Assembly: GCA_020848735.1 (NCBI GenBank)
Contig: JADLHO010000124.1
Location: 1 to 64,000 of the forward strand
From: Planctomycetota bacterium
Lineage (GTDB): Bacteria; Planctomycetota; UBA1135; UBA2386
Reading direction: 5' to 3'
DNA length: 64,000 nucleotides
The position numbers and the translations under genes were made by a program. The notes below the pieces were generated by a model. It saw nothing but the letters and a program-made list of their open reading frames with translations, searched no databases and was not told the DNA's origin. This document shows positions 54,837 to 63,152 of the stretch, one piece after another; position 1 is the first letter of the stretch, and every line of letters begins with the position of its first letter.

Positions 54837-55544
54837 TCAGCACTTCATCGTCTTGCGCTTCTTGCCGACCCGGCCCATCGACTCGATCTTCGCGATCATC
54901 TCGGTCGCGAGCGGCACCTTGCACGCGGTCCCGCCCATGTCGACCTCGACCTTGCCGATCGCCTTCGCGACGGCCTTGGCCTTGCCGAGCAGCGGCTTCA
55001 CCGCCGAGCCGACCGCCATGACGAAGCCGTTCATGCAGTAGCGCACGCGGTTCTTCGCCGTGCCGATCTCCTTCTGCACGCGGAGCAGCAGCGCCTCGAT
55101 CTCCGCGAGATCGAGCTCGGCGTCGTCGCGCGTCGAGACGATGCCCGACCAGGTGTTCCAGCCGGCGGCGGCGATCGACTCGCTCTTGCTGTCGATCCAC
55201 TTCGTCGCGAACTCACGCGCGTGCGCGCTCTCCGCGGTCACCCAGGGCACGGTGTACTCCGAGATCATCTGCCAGCGCGCGGCCTTCACCCAGGTCTCGA
55301 GTTCCTTCTTCGACATCGCGGCACCGTCGGCGACGAGGCCGGCGAGGTACATCGCGTCGAGGTTGCCGCTCGCATAGAGCTCGAGCGCCACGTCCTGGCG
55401 CCCCTTCAGCTTCTTCACGATCGGCTTCATGTCGCCGATCTTGACTCCGAAGAAGTCGCCGTTGGCGCCGTGCGTCAGCCAGGTCTTCTTCGTCTGCGCA
55501 TTGCCGAGCTTCTCGAGCGCGGCCATCACTTCGGCGGTTTCCAT
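54837..55544 (-). CDS. DNA alkylation repair enzyme-like protein (AlkD/HEAT-repeat)
   Basis: A 235-residue helical-repeat protein of the DNA alkylation repair family: FFGVKIGDMKPIVKKLKG, LDAMYLAGLVADGAAMSKKELETWV, HAREFATKWIDSKSESI and TWSGIVSTRDDAELDL. AlkD glycosylases excise N3- and N7-alkylpurines; this subgroup keeps the fold, but I cannot verify the catalytic Asp/Trp/Arg set. The C-terminal tail is basic (GRVGKKRKTMK). ATG 55544 lies directly next to a 17-nt tandem repeat that replaces a normal Shine-Dalgarno region. Convergent with recD2. Confidence 0.85.
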   Translation of the reverse strand: METAEVMAALEKLGNAQTKKTWLTHGANGDFFGVKIGDMKPIVKKLKGRQDVALELYASGNLDAMYLAGLVADGAAMSKKELETWVKAARWQMISEYTVPWVTAESAHAREFATKWIDSKSESIAAAGWNTWSGIVSTRDDAELDLAEIEALLLRVQKEIGTAKNRVRYCMNGFVMAVGSAVKPLLGKAKAVAKAIGKVEVDMGGTACKVPLATEMIAKIESMGRVGKKRKTMKC

Positions 55545-55577
55545 GGCGTGAGGAGAGAGGGGGCGTGGGGAGAGAGG
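55545..55577. repeat. 17-nt tandem duplication abutting the alkD-like start
   Basis: Two copies of GGCGTGRGGAGAGAGG with a period of 17 nt and one mismatch, immediately upstream of ATG 55544 (read as its complement on the minus strand). It gives the gene a CT-rich leader without a Shine-Dalgarno sequence. Confidence 0.8.
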
Positions 55578-55689
55578 GTCGGTCGCCGACGCGGGGTGCG
55601 GCGGGCTGCGGAGCGTAGCGTGGGGCACAGCCCGATCACGCCCACCGGGGACCTTGCGACCTTTCGGCACGAGCAGCGTCCAGAGAGGC

Positions 55690-56190
55690 ATGACCAACCT
55701 GGACAAGTCCCCCGCGGTGCGGATGCACGTCGCCCTCGAGACTCAGGACCTCGACTCCGCCATCGCCTTCTACGCGGCGCTGTTCGGCGCGCCGCCGGCC
55801 AAGCGCCGCGCCGACTGGGCCAAGTTCGAGCTCGATGAGCCGCCGCTCGTGTTCTCCCTCAATGCCGTCTCCCCCGCTCCCGCGGATCGCGGCGCGCGGG
55901 CGCGCGGAACGCTCTCGCACCTCGGCTTCCGGGTCGCCTCGCTCGAGCGACTCGCCGCGATCCGCGAGCGCCTCGTGGCCGCGGGGCTGCTCGCGCGCGA
56001 GGAACAGCGCACGACCTGCTGCTACGCGGAGTCGGACAAGCTCTGGGCCGAGGACCGCGACGGCAACGCGTGGGAGTTCTACGTTCTGCTCGCCGACGTC
56101 GAGGCCGACTCGGCGGCCCAGCGACCCGCGAGCGCGTGCGCGGTCGGCGGCGCGGTGCCGCAGAGCGAGTGCTGCGTCCGTCGCCGCTGA
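55690..56190 (+). CDS. ArsI/CadI-type VOC-fold metalloenzyme
   Basis: A 166-residue vicinal-oxygen-chelate protein. The order and motifs fit the ArsI/CadI group, which cleaves the C-As bond of organoarsenicals or confers cadmium resistance: MHVALETQDLDSAIAFYAALFG, AKFELDEPPLVFSLN, GTLSHLGFRVASLERL and the Cys pair TTCCYAESDKLWAEDRDGNAWEFYVLLAD, the marker of ArsI. The C-terminal tail has extra Cys residues (SACAVGG, ECCVRRR). AGAGAGG lies just upstream of ATG 55690. The next gene, 10 nt away, is a SigZ-like sigma gene with a Cys-rich tail. Confidence 0.88.
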   Translation: MTNLDKSPAVRMHVALETQDLDSAIAFYAALFGAPPAKRRADWAKFELDEPPLVFSLNAVSPAPADRGARARGTLSHLGFRVASLERLAAIRERLVAAGLLAREEQRTTCCYAESDKLWAEDRDGNAWEFYVLLADVEADSAAQRPASACAVGGAVPQSECCVRRR

Positions 56191-56200
56191 GCACGACCGG

Positions 56201-56922
56201 ATGGCGACCATGCCCGAACGACTCGAACTCTCGGCACTGCACGACGCGCTGAGCGCCGATCTGAAGCGGCGCTTCGCGCGGCGGGGCGTGCCGCCGCAGG
56301 ACCAGGACGACCTCGTGCAGGAGGTCTTCCTCCGCGCGCACCGCGCGCGCGACGAACTGCGCGACGGCGAGCGTCGCGACGCCTGGCTGGCGCGCATCGC
56401 CCAACGCGGTCGGGGCCGCAACCTGACGGTCGCCGCGGCTTCGCTTCGCTCCGCCACGAAAGGCCCCGACCGCTCGATTGGCTGGGGTCCTTCGGCCTTC
56501 CGAATCGTCGCGTCCCGCGACGATTCTCCGGCCTACGGACCCGGCACGTGCTCGTCGACTGGAGCCGCAGGACACGTCGCGCCCTGCCGAGCTTCGACGG
56601 CGAGGATCCCGCGGCGCCGTCGGAGGCCGTACCGCTCAGCCGCGTCGCGGCGAGCTGGTTGCCCGCGGCGATCGACGCACTCCCACCGCGCTACGCGGAA
56701 GTCCTGCGCCTCGCTGATCTCGAGCAGGTCTCCCACAAGGAGATCGCGGCTCGCCTCGGCCTCTCGATCCCCGCCGTGAAGTCACGCGTGTCGCGCGGCC
56801 GCGTCCTGCTGCGGGACGTCATCGACGCGTGCTGCGTCTTCTCGCGCGACGCCCGCGGTGGCCTCGTCGACTTCGAGCGGCGCGACGGGCCGTGCGGCTG
56901 CGACGACCACCGATCGCGCTGA
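56201..56922 (+). pseudogene. SigZ-like ECF sigma factor interrupted by a 137-nt insertion
   Basis: The N-terminal part (from ATG 56201 or 56210) has DLVQEVFLRAHRARDELRD, a normal sigma region 2, and stops making sense after DAWLARIAQR. The expected continuation HVLVDWSRRTRRALPSFDGE resumes at 56545 in another frame and runs on through region 4 (LPPRYAEVLRLADLEQVSHKEI, AARLGLSIPAVKSRVSRGR) to a Cys-containing tail (DACCVF, GPCGCDD) typical of SigZ. The intervening 137 nt (137 mod 3 = 2) break the frame. It follows the ArsI-like gene and would be its natural regulator if repaired. Confidence 0.8.
56408..56544 (+). mobile_element. 137-nt structured insertion with two hairpins (MITE/REP-like)
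   Basis: It lies between sigma regions 2 and 4 of the interrupted gene. The first hairpin has 12-bp arms GCGGTCGGGGCC (56406-56417) and GGCCCCGACCGC (56462-56473). The second has perfect 11-bp arms GAATCGTCGCG (56502-56512) and CGCGACGATTC (56516-56526) with a 3-nt loop, extended by GGCC/GGCC and GGTCC/GGACC pairs. No ORF inside. No clear target duplication can be defined, since flanking C and G bases leave the ends ambiguous by a few nt. I found no second copy by eye in this window. Confidence 0.6.
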
Positions 56923-56972
56923 ATCCGGGGCCCGCCGGTAACGAATCCCCCGCGCCCCGGATCGTCCGTCCG

Positions 56973-57608
56973 ATGCTGCTCCGCCTCGCCCTCCTCCTGG
57001 CCGTGATCTTCGGCGCGCGCGCGCTCGCCCATGCCCTGGGCGCGGCGCTCGCCGTGCTCGTCGGCGCCGTCCTCTCGCTCGCGCTCTGCGCGGTGATCGG
57101 CTGGCTCCTGCAGCGCCGCCCGGTCGGCGAGATCGGGCTCGTGAATCGCATCGCGGGCGCGGTGCTCTTCCCCGGGATCGGCATCTCGCGAGGTCGCCTC
57201 GTGCCGATGGTGCTCTGGTCGGCGGCCGCGTGGACCGGCGTCGCGCTGGCGGCGGCGCTCGCGGTCGGTGCTTCGTCCGCGCCGACGCCGACCGGCGCGC
57301 CGCTCGTCGCTCCCGACGCAGCACCGGGCACGCTGAGCTGGGCGCTGCTCGTCGTCTCCTGGCTGCTCCTCGGCGTCGCCCTCCTGCGCCTCTGCATCAC
57401 CCTCACCTGGAAGCCGCCGCCGCCGAGCTCGCTGCGCGCCGTGCTCGTCATGGCCGCATTGCTCGGCACGAGCCTCGTCTTCGCGCTCTGCGGCAGACAC
57501 GGTCTCGCCCTCGCGATCGCGTTCGGGCCGGTGGCATTCGTCCTCGGTGGCTATGGGCTCATGCTCCTCGTCGTGCTGATCGGCGGGAAGCGGATGCGGT
57601 GGAACTGA
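56973..57608 (+). CDS. Polytopic membrane protein, function unknown
   Basis: A 211-residue protein with about six hydrophobic helices (LALLLAVIFGARALAHALGA, VLVGAVLSLALCAVIGWLL, WTGVALAAALAVGA, LLVVSWLLLGVALLRL, AVLVMAALLGTSLVFAL, MLLVVLIGG). No family recognised. ATG 56973 is preferred because the upstream extension overlaps the sigma gene end. It is convergent with the DUF3160-like gene. The only nearby context is the ArsI/sigma pair, so a link to metal resistance is possible but unsupported. Confidence 0.65.
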   Translation: MLLRLALLLAVIFGARALAHALGAALAVLVGAVLSLALCAVIGWLLQRRPVGEIGLVNRIAGAVLFPGIGISRGRLVPMVLWSAAAWTGVALAAALAVGASSAPTPTGAPLVAPDAAPGTLSWALLVVSWLLLGVALLRLCITLTWKPPPPSSLRAVLVMAALLGTSLVFALCGRHGLALAIAFGPVAFVLGGYGLMLLVVLIGGKRMRWN

Positions 57609-57647
57609 CGTCGGACGTCGACTTGACGACGCGAGCGCGCGACCTGC

Positions 57648-59162
57648 TCATCGAGTGTGACCCGGTGTCCGGCCCGTCAACGCCGGCGTCTCGGCCATGC
57701 GCGAGCGACGCCACTCTTCGTCGCTGACCTCGTGCTCGGCGAGGAATGCGCGAGGGTCTAGCACCAGACCCTCGAAGAGATCCTGCGGTCCCTCGCCGAT
57801 GCGCGCCAGGACGAAGACCTGGCGCGGACGCGCCAATGCGCCGTGCAGATGCAGCGGACCACTCCCACCGCGCAAGGTGGCGACGACGACCGTGCGCGCA
57901 TGATCGTCGGGCGGTTCCAGCACCGCGTGGGAGAAGTAGCCGTGAACGGCGGCGAGGCGCCAGCGCACCGATTCGAAGAACGCACGCTGGAGCGCAGAGT
58001 CGGCTACGCCGGCGAGCTGCTCGTCGGCCACCGCCGCGTACTCCGTGGCAATCCCGGCGAGGCATAGGAAGCGCGCCCGTGCAGAGCCAAGTCCATCGTG
58101 GAACCGGGTGAGGAGGCACACGCCGGTCGCATCAGGAACCGCGCCGTCCGCGATCCGCGAGGCGAATCGGCCCAGTGCCGCAATGCGACGGGCGTGGTTC
58201 TCCTCGGCGATCCCGAGCCCGGTCGCGAACTCGTCGAGGAGAGTCTCGATCAGGAGTTCCTCCGCGTCCTGTGCCTCCCGTGCCCGCACAGCCTCGCATT
58301 GCGCCGCCAGCCGCCGGGCCGCGTCGCGGGTCTCGAAGGGCCGTCCCGTCGGGGTCTCCGCGAGGAGTCTCGCGCAGTCCTCCGACAACACGGCGAGCCT
58401 ACGCGCGAAGTCCGGCACGGCCTCGACGAGGCCGAGCGGTCCCCCGTCCCAACCGATCAATCGATAGCGTCGCACGACCACAGCGCGCGTGCCGGAGGAC
58501 GGACCCCGTGCGACGCCGTGCGCGAGGCCGAGCCAGTTCGCGAGGCCACGGAGACGATGGCGCGCGCGCCACGCCTCGCTCGCGAAGACGGCGGGCGCGC
58601 CTCGCGGAGTGCTCGCCTCGAGAAGGCGCGCGAGCACGACGGTCTGCTCGGCAATCGAGGGCTCGGTGCCCGGCACGACGCGAACCGCGATCTCGAGCAA
58701 GGCTCCAGGTTCCGGAGTGCCACGCTCCCGCATGAGCGACTCGAGGGCTGCCGACCAGGGCATCCGCGGCTCTGGACCCGCGTCGCCAAGCCAGGCATCT
58801 CGCGGCAGACTCCCGCCGTACTCCGCGCACGTCGAATGGAAGGCGACCGCAAATGCATCGAGCAGGACATCAGCAGAAAAGAAGGGCCGCGGTGGTTCGA
58901 AGTCTGCCGCCCTGCGTTCGTCATCGACCCATGCCCAGGTTGTCCGCGCGCTGCGCGCCGTGACGACGAAACCCTCCCGCAGCAACTCCGCGTATGCCGC
59001 CTCGTCACCGACGCACCTCTGCCACCCTTCAGGAGCACTCGGCGGCGCGTGGTCCTGCGCGATCGAAGAAGCCAGCGGGAGCGTGAGGAGGAGAAACAGG
59101 AGACAGCGTGGAATCACCGTCCGGAGCGCGAACCCTTTCTTGCGCCATCCGACGCGGGCCAT
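57648..59162 (-). CDS. Secreted protein with weak DUF3160 resemblance
   Basis: A 504-residue exported protein with a signal peptide after a basic start (residues 1-30, CLLFLLLTLPLASSIAQ). The mature part is largely helical: LREGFVVTARSARTTWAWVDD, then PFFSADVLLDAFAVAFHSTCAEYG, reminiscent of the DUF3160 pattern (a FV.T.D..L..YH..FD segment), and later CARLLAETPTGRP, EELLIETLLDEFATGLGIAEEN and ARTVVVATLRGG. The family match is weak and the function unknown. ATG 59162 is preferred; an upstream frame overlaps the neighbouring gene. Confidence 0.7.
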   Translation of the reverse strand: MARVGWRKKGFALRTVIPRCLLFLLLTLPLASSIAQDHAPPSAPEGWQRCVGDEAAYAELLREGFVVTARSARTTWAWVDDERRAADFEPPRPFFSADVLLDAFAVAFHSTCAEYGGSLPRDAWLGDAGPEPRMPWSAALESLMRERGTPEPGALLEIAVRVVPGTEPSIAEQTVVLARLLEASTPRGAPAVFASEAWRARHRLRGLANWLGLAHGVARGPSSGTRAVVVRRYRLIGWDGGPLGLVEAVPDFARRLAVLSEDCARLLAETPTGRPFETRDAARRLAAQCEAVRAREAQDAEELLIETLLDEFATGLGIAEENHARRIAALGRFASRIADGAVPDATGVCLLTRFHDGLGSARARFLCLAGIATEYAAVADEQLAGVADSALQRAFFESVRWRLAAVHGYFSHAVLEPPDDHARTVVVATLRGGSGPLHLHGALARPRQVFVLARIGEGPQDLFEGLVLDPRAFLAEHEVSDEEWRRSRMAETPALTGRTPGHTR

Positions 59163-59335
59163 GACCCCCGCGACAGGTCGGCGTTCACGCCACTCGCGAG
59201 CGAACGGCGACTCGATTCCCAACCACTGCGGGAAGTGCGCGCTGCTCTGCGTTCCGCGGATCGGGCACGTCTGCAAAGAGCGGTCCCACCCAAGGCCAGG
59301 GCAATCCCGTCGCTCCACCGCCTGGGCGCGACCCT

Positions 59336-62038
59336 TCATTCTTCGCGTCGCTTCGCGAGCCCCGACACGGTCGCGACAAAGAGGAGGCTGAAGACCCAAC
59401 CGAACAGCGTCTCGAACCACATCACCAGCCGAATGACGTGTTTGAACTCCCATCGCAGGAACTCCTCCATGAGGCCCTTCCGCGGGGTCGGAATGAGCGG
59501 CGCCCAATCACGCTCCTGCTGCAGGTCGACCAACGGTAACAGCAAATCAAGTGAATACGCGAGCGGGCTGAATGCCGTGTACTCCTCAGGCAGACGTGGA
59601 TTGTCGTACCAGTTTCCGGCCCACGGCGCGTGCGCGGCGGCGGCACCCGACCCAGGGACCTCTATCGAACCTTCCACGGCGGATGGAGCCAGGTATGCCT
59701 CGTGCTGAAAGACAAGTGGGCTCGAAGGCCCAAAGGCGCCGTAATGTACAGCGCCGACCCAGTAAAACAGAGCACAGCCGAGCCAGAAAGCCAGGAGCCA
59801 CGCCAGAAGCCTCATCGGTCGGTGACCGTAGCCAGCGAAGAGGCCGAAACCCCTGTGGAGTCCACGGGTCACCCAACGATGGATCTTCCCCACGAGCTGG
59901 TTCGTCCCAGGCGCGGTAGCTCCAATCCGCCCAACCTTGCTCAGGTGTCGCTCCATTGCGATCGCGACTTCGTGCGCCGCCTCGAAGTGCCCCGCCGCGC
60001 GCATCACTTTCTGGAGCTGCTGCCACGGTTGCGGGCGGAAGTCGTCACCCGTTGGACTTCGACCGCAATGCTCCGACTTCTGCTTCATGAGCCATTTCAC
60101 GCGCTCCCCGGCGTCGCTCGATGCTGTTCCGCCGAGAGCCTCGTAATGGAAGCCATCGAGAACGAGGTTCCCGCCCCAAGCACTCTCCACATCGTCGTCG
60201 AGCGCCCCGACGCGACTCTGCCCGAGATCCGCGCCGTTCAACGGACTGGCTGGGCGACATACAAATGTGCCCCGAACACGCATGCCGTGCGCCTTCAGCG
60301 CAATTCCATCTGGCGACTCCATTCTTGCGCCCTCAATGCAGAGCCCCATACCAAGCTCAGCAAAGCTCAGATTGATGGTTCCCGTCGCCTCAAGAGGCGC
60401 TTCCTGCGCGGCTCGAAGGAACACGTTCTGCGCAACCCGCGCGGCCTCGAGGCTTAGCGCGGACCATGCCCCCGATCGGTCCTGCGTTGCCGCTTTGAAT
60501 CTCGCCCCTTCGCAGTTCAACTGGCCGCCAATTCTCACACCCAGGAGTCGCACCTCACCAACCGCTTCGAACCCCCTGGAGGCATCATCCCCGCACAAGG
60601 ACAGATGAATGGAACCACCAATCGCTGAGCCATCGCAGGACAGGGCCTTGCCACCCTTTCCCTGAAGACGAGCGCCCACGCAGGTCAAGCTCCCACCGAT
60701 CCTTGCTTGGAGGAAACGCACCTCGCCAAGAGCATTGAATTGCCCGCTCCGCGCGCTCGACCCCAATATCACGTCCTTGGAAATCTCCGCATTGTCGAAG
60801 CAGAGCGCGACGCCGCTGTCGACCTCGAAGCGGGCTCCCAGACACTCCAGGCGGCCGCTTATATGCGCTCCGGCGAGGGCAACTCTGCCATTCGCCTCGA
60901 ATTGCCCCAGGTCATGGCCCGAGTTCAGGATCACATCCCCACCGATCTGCGCACCATCGAAGCACAGCGCATCCCCGTTGCGTCCCGCGCTGAATCGTCC
61001 AGCGCAGCAATTCGCCTGCCCCATGATCCGCGCTCCGCACAGGCGCACCCCGCCAACTGCTGTGAATTGGCGGACCTGCTTTGCTGCGCCAAGGAACACT
61101 GAACCACCAATCTGCGCGCCATCGCAATGCAAGGCCGCGTCATCATCGCCTTGGAGATCAGCTCCCTGGCAATTGAGCTGGCCTCCGATGTGCGCTCCCG
61201 CGAAGCGGACCCCGCCCTTAGCCATGAAGGGTCGGCGCTGGGAGTCGGGCTGCAAAAATACATTCCCGCCGATCTTGGCGCGGTCGCATAGCAGTGCGCC
61301 TTGGCCGCACTGCTGAAAGCTGGACCCCTTGCAATCCAGATCCCCACCGATCCTGGAAGCCATGAGACGCACCAGTCCCCGCACTTCGAAGCGCCTCTCA
61401 TTGGGTGGCGAGTCCAGGTAAGCAGACCCACCGATCTGTGCACCTCCCAGATCCAGAGCAGCGCCATCGTCGGCCGCGCCGAGCTTCGCACCGGTGGCCT
61501 CCAAGTCGCCGCGAATCTGTGCGAGAGGCAACTTCATTCCAGCGCTCGACTCGCTCATGCAGATCGAGAGAGACCCCCCAATGCGAGCTCTCGCAGCGCT
61601 CAGGCCGGCGAGGCGCGAGCCCTCGAAACTGAGCGTCCGGGCACAGCACGAGTCGTTCAGGTCAATGGGCGCTGCGATGTGGCAGTCCCGAAGCACGATC
61701 GGGAGTGGAACCAAGGCATCGCCGAGGTCCAGCGGCTCATCGATCCATGCCCCCTGCAGGCGAACACCATGCTCGTGCACAGGGTGATCGGCGTCGCCGC
61801 CCAAGGCGAAGAAGCGCAAGACTGCGGCGCGCACCTGGTTGGTGTCGCTCTTTTCGGTCGGGAGTGACTCATCGATGCCGGCGACTTCGCCCACACGACA
61901 TGCGGCCATGAGCTGGTGCTCCGCCGGGAGGAGACGGGCCTCGCCACCGAAGTCGGAGAGGGATCGGCCGCTGGCTCGAGACGGGGCTGTCGGCTTCGCC
62001 GCCTTCGAGGGCTTGCGTGAGTTCCTTCGCTGCGCCAT
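59336..62038 (-). CDS. Large repeat protein with C-terminal membrane domain (membrane-associated oxidoreductase-like family)
   Basis: A 900-residue protein. Residues about 110-640 consist of some 20 or more repeats of a right-handed beta-helix/pentapeptide-like unit: GAQIGGSVFL, GARIGGQLNCEGARF, GAHISGRLECLGARF, each with a hydrophobic ladder. A helical stretch follows (QPWQQLQKVMRAAGHFEAAHEV), then two to three membrane helices (LLAWLLAFWLGCALFYWVG, LFGWVFSLLFVATVSGLA) with an external loop, like an ion-channel-type pore end. The architecture matches proteins labelled membrane-associated oxidoreductase in actinobacteria, though no redox domain is visible. Base composition is clearly less GC-rich than its neighbours, suggesting transfer. 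Confidence 0.75.
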   Translation of the reverse strand: MAQRRNSRKPSKAAKPTAPSRASGRSLSDFGGEARLLPAEHQLMAACRVGEVAGIDESLPTEKSDTNQVRAAVLRFFALGGDADHPVHEHGVRLQGAWIDEPLDLGDALVPLPIVLRDCHIAAPIDLNDSCCARTLSFEGSRLAGLSAARARIGGSLSICMSESSAGMKLPLAQIRGDLEATGAKLGAADDGAALDLGGAQIGGSAYLDSPPNERRFEVRGLVRLMASRIGGDLDCKGSSFQQCGQGALLCDRAKIGGNVFLQPDSQRRPFMAKGGVRFAGAHIGGQLNCQGADLQGDDDAALHCDGAQIGGSVFLGAAKQVRQFTAVGGVRLCGARIMGQANCCAGRFSAGRNGDALCFDGAQIGGDVILNSGHDLGQFEANGRVALAGAHISGRLECLGARFEVDSGVALCFDNAEISKDVILGSSARSGQFNALGEVRFLQARIGGSLTCVGARLQGKGGKALSCDGSAIGGSIHLSLCGDDASRGFEAVGEVRLLGVRIGGQLNCEGARFKAATQDRSGAWSALSLEAARVAQNVFLRAAQEAPLEATGTINLSFAELGMGLCIEGARMESPDGIALKAHGMRVRGTFVCRPASPLNGADLGQSRVGALDDDVESAWGGNLVLDGFHYEALGGTASSDAGERVKWLMKQKSEHCGRSPTGDDFRPQPWQQLQKVMRAAGHFEAAHEVAIAMERHLSKVGRIGATAPGTNQLVGKIHRWVTRGLHRGFGLFAGYGHRPMRLLAWLLAFWLGCALFYWVGAVHYGAFGPSSPLVFQHEAYLAPSAVEGSIEVPGSGAAAAHAPWAGNWYDNPRLPEEYTAFSPLAYSLDLLLPLVDLQQERDWAPLIPTPRKGLMEEFLRWEFKHVIRLVMWFETLFGWVFSLLFVATVSGLAKRREE

Positions 62039-62156
62039 GCACCACAGGATATCGCCGACGAGCGCGGGAACGGGTAGCGGCGCGGTGGGGGGAGGTCGAG
62101 AAGGACCAACAGGACCGAGAGCCGCACACCGACAACTCCGCCGATGGGTTCGGCGC

Positions 62157-62162
62157 TACCCT
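62157..62162 (+). promoter_or_regulatory. -10-like TACCCT, 9 nt before ATG 62172
   Basis: TANNNT hexamer spaced for a near-leaderless transcript of the FKBP fusion gene. Confidence 0.4.
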
Positions 62163-62171
62163 CCCGGCACC

Positions 62172-63128
62172 ATGATCCCGGTCGTCCTCGTCGGCTCACT
62201 CCTCTGGCTCGCAACCAGCACACTCCCCGCCCAGTACTTCAGCTCCGTCGGGTCCGAGCCGCGCCGCACGACGCGCGCCACCTGGCTCGGGATGTCGGGC
62301 GAGCAGAACGTCGCGATCGAGTATGGACAGCCCAGGTGGCGGGCCGAGCACGAGGGTTTCATGAAGCGGCGCTCGGCGGAGCCGCTGCTCCTGGGCAAGG
62401 GTGCGCTGACCACGCTGTGGACCGACGTCCCGCTCGCGTTCGGCGAAGGGCGGCTCGCGCGCGGTCGCTGGTATGTCGGCGCTCGGCGCGACGAGCAGCA
62501 GGAATGGTCGCTCGTCTTCTTCGCCGCCGACGAGGTCGATGCCGGCGGACGCGCCGTGGTCGCGCTGCTCTCCGGTGAACCGGACCTGCGCGTGCCGTTG
62601 CGGGTGACGCGCGAAGAGCAGTCCATGGAGCTGTTCGAGATCACGCTCCGCGCGACGGGAGAGAAGCCGCAGAACCTGGCCCTGTCGATCGCCTGGGGTC
62701 CGTACCGCATGAACGTGGGCCTCGCGGCGGCATTCGACGAGCGCAAGCCGGAAGGCAGCCCGGACTTCGCGCGCACTGCCGAGGGGAAGGGTCGGCGGAC
62801 GGAGTCCGGACTGGTCTACGAAGTGCTGCACGCCGGCAGCGGCGAGCCGCCGCGACCGGACGACATGCTCCGCGTCCACTACGCCGCGTGGCTCAGCGAC
62901 GGGACCATGTTCGACTCGAGCTACGTGCGCGGCGAGCCGTCGCCGTTGACCTCGCAGTGGGTCGTGGGAGGACTCGCCGAGGCGTTCCAGCTCATGCGGC
63001 CCGGTTCGATCTTGCGCGTGACCATCCCGCCCGAACTCGGCCACGGTGCGCAGGGCATCGGCACCGTCGTGCCACCGAACGCGACGCTCGTCTACCACCT
63101 GACGCTGCTCGGCATCGACAGGCGTTGA
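62172..63128 (+). CDS. DUF2911-FKBP fusion, secreted peptidyl-prolyl isomerase
   Basis: A 318-residue exported protein with a short signal peptide (1-18). Residues about 35-150 match DUF2911: NVAIEYGQPRWRAEHEG, LTTLWTDVPLAFGEGRLARG and EWSLVFFAADEVDAGG. The C-terminal part (about 205-318) is an FKBP-type prolyl isomerase: GLVYEVLHAGSGEPPRPDD, LRVHYAAWLSDGTMFDSSY, LAEAFQLMRPGSILRVTIP, PPNATLVYHLTLLGI. The fusion implies a chaperone/isomerase acting in the envelope, with the DUF2911 part for binding or anchoring. ATG 62172 is supported by the signal peptide and promoter spacing. Confidence 0.87.
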   Translation: MIPVVLVGSLLWLATSTLPAQYFSSVGSEPRRTTRATWLGMSGEQNVAIEYGQPRWRAEHEGFMKRRSAEPLLLGKGALTTLWTDVPLAFGEGRLARGRWYVGARRDEQQEWSLVFFAADEVDAGGRAVVALLSGEPDLRVPLRVTREEQSMELFEITLRATGEKPQNLALSIAWGPYRMNVGLAAAFDERKPEGSPDFARTAEGKGRRTESGLVYEVLHAGSGEPPRPDDMLRVHYAAWLSDGTMFDSSYVRGEPSPLTSQWVVGGLAEAFQLMRPGSILRVTIPPELGHGAQGIGTVVPPNATLVYHLTLLGIDRR

Positions 63129-63139
63129 GATCCCCTCGC

Positions 63140-63145
63140 TATCCT
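63140..63145 (+). promoter_or_regulatory. -10-like TATCCT, 7 nt before ATG 63153
   Basis: TANNNT hexamer spaced for a leaderless transcript; a TCGACA at 63115-63120 gives a -35-like box at 19-nt spacing. Confidence 0.45.
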
Positions 63146-63152
63146 CCGCGCG

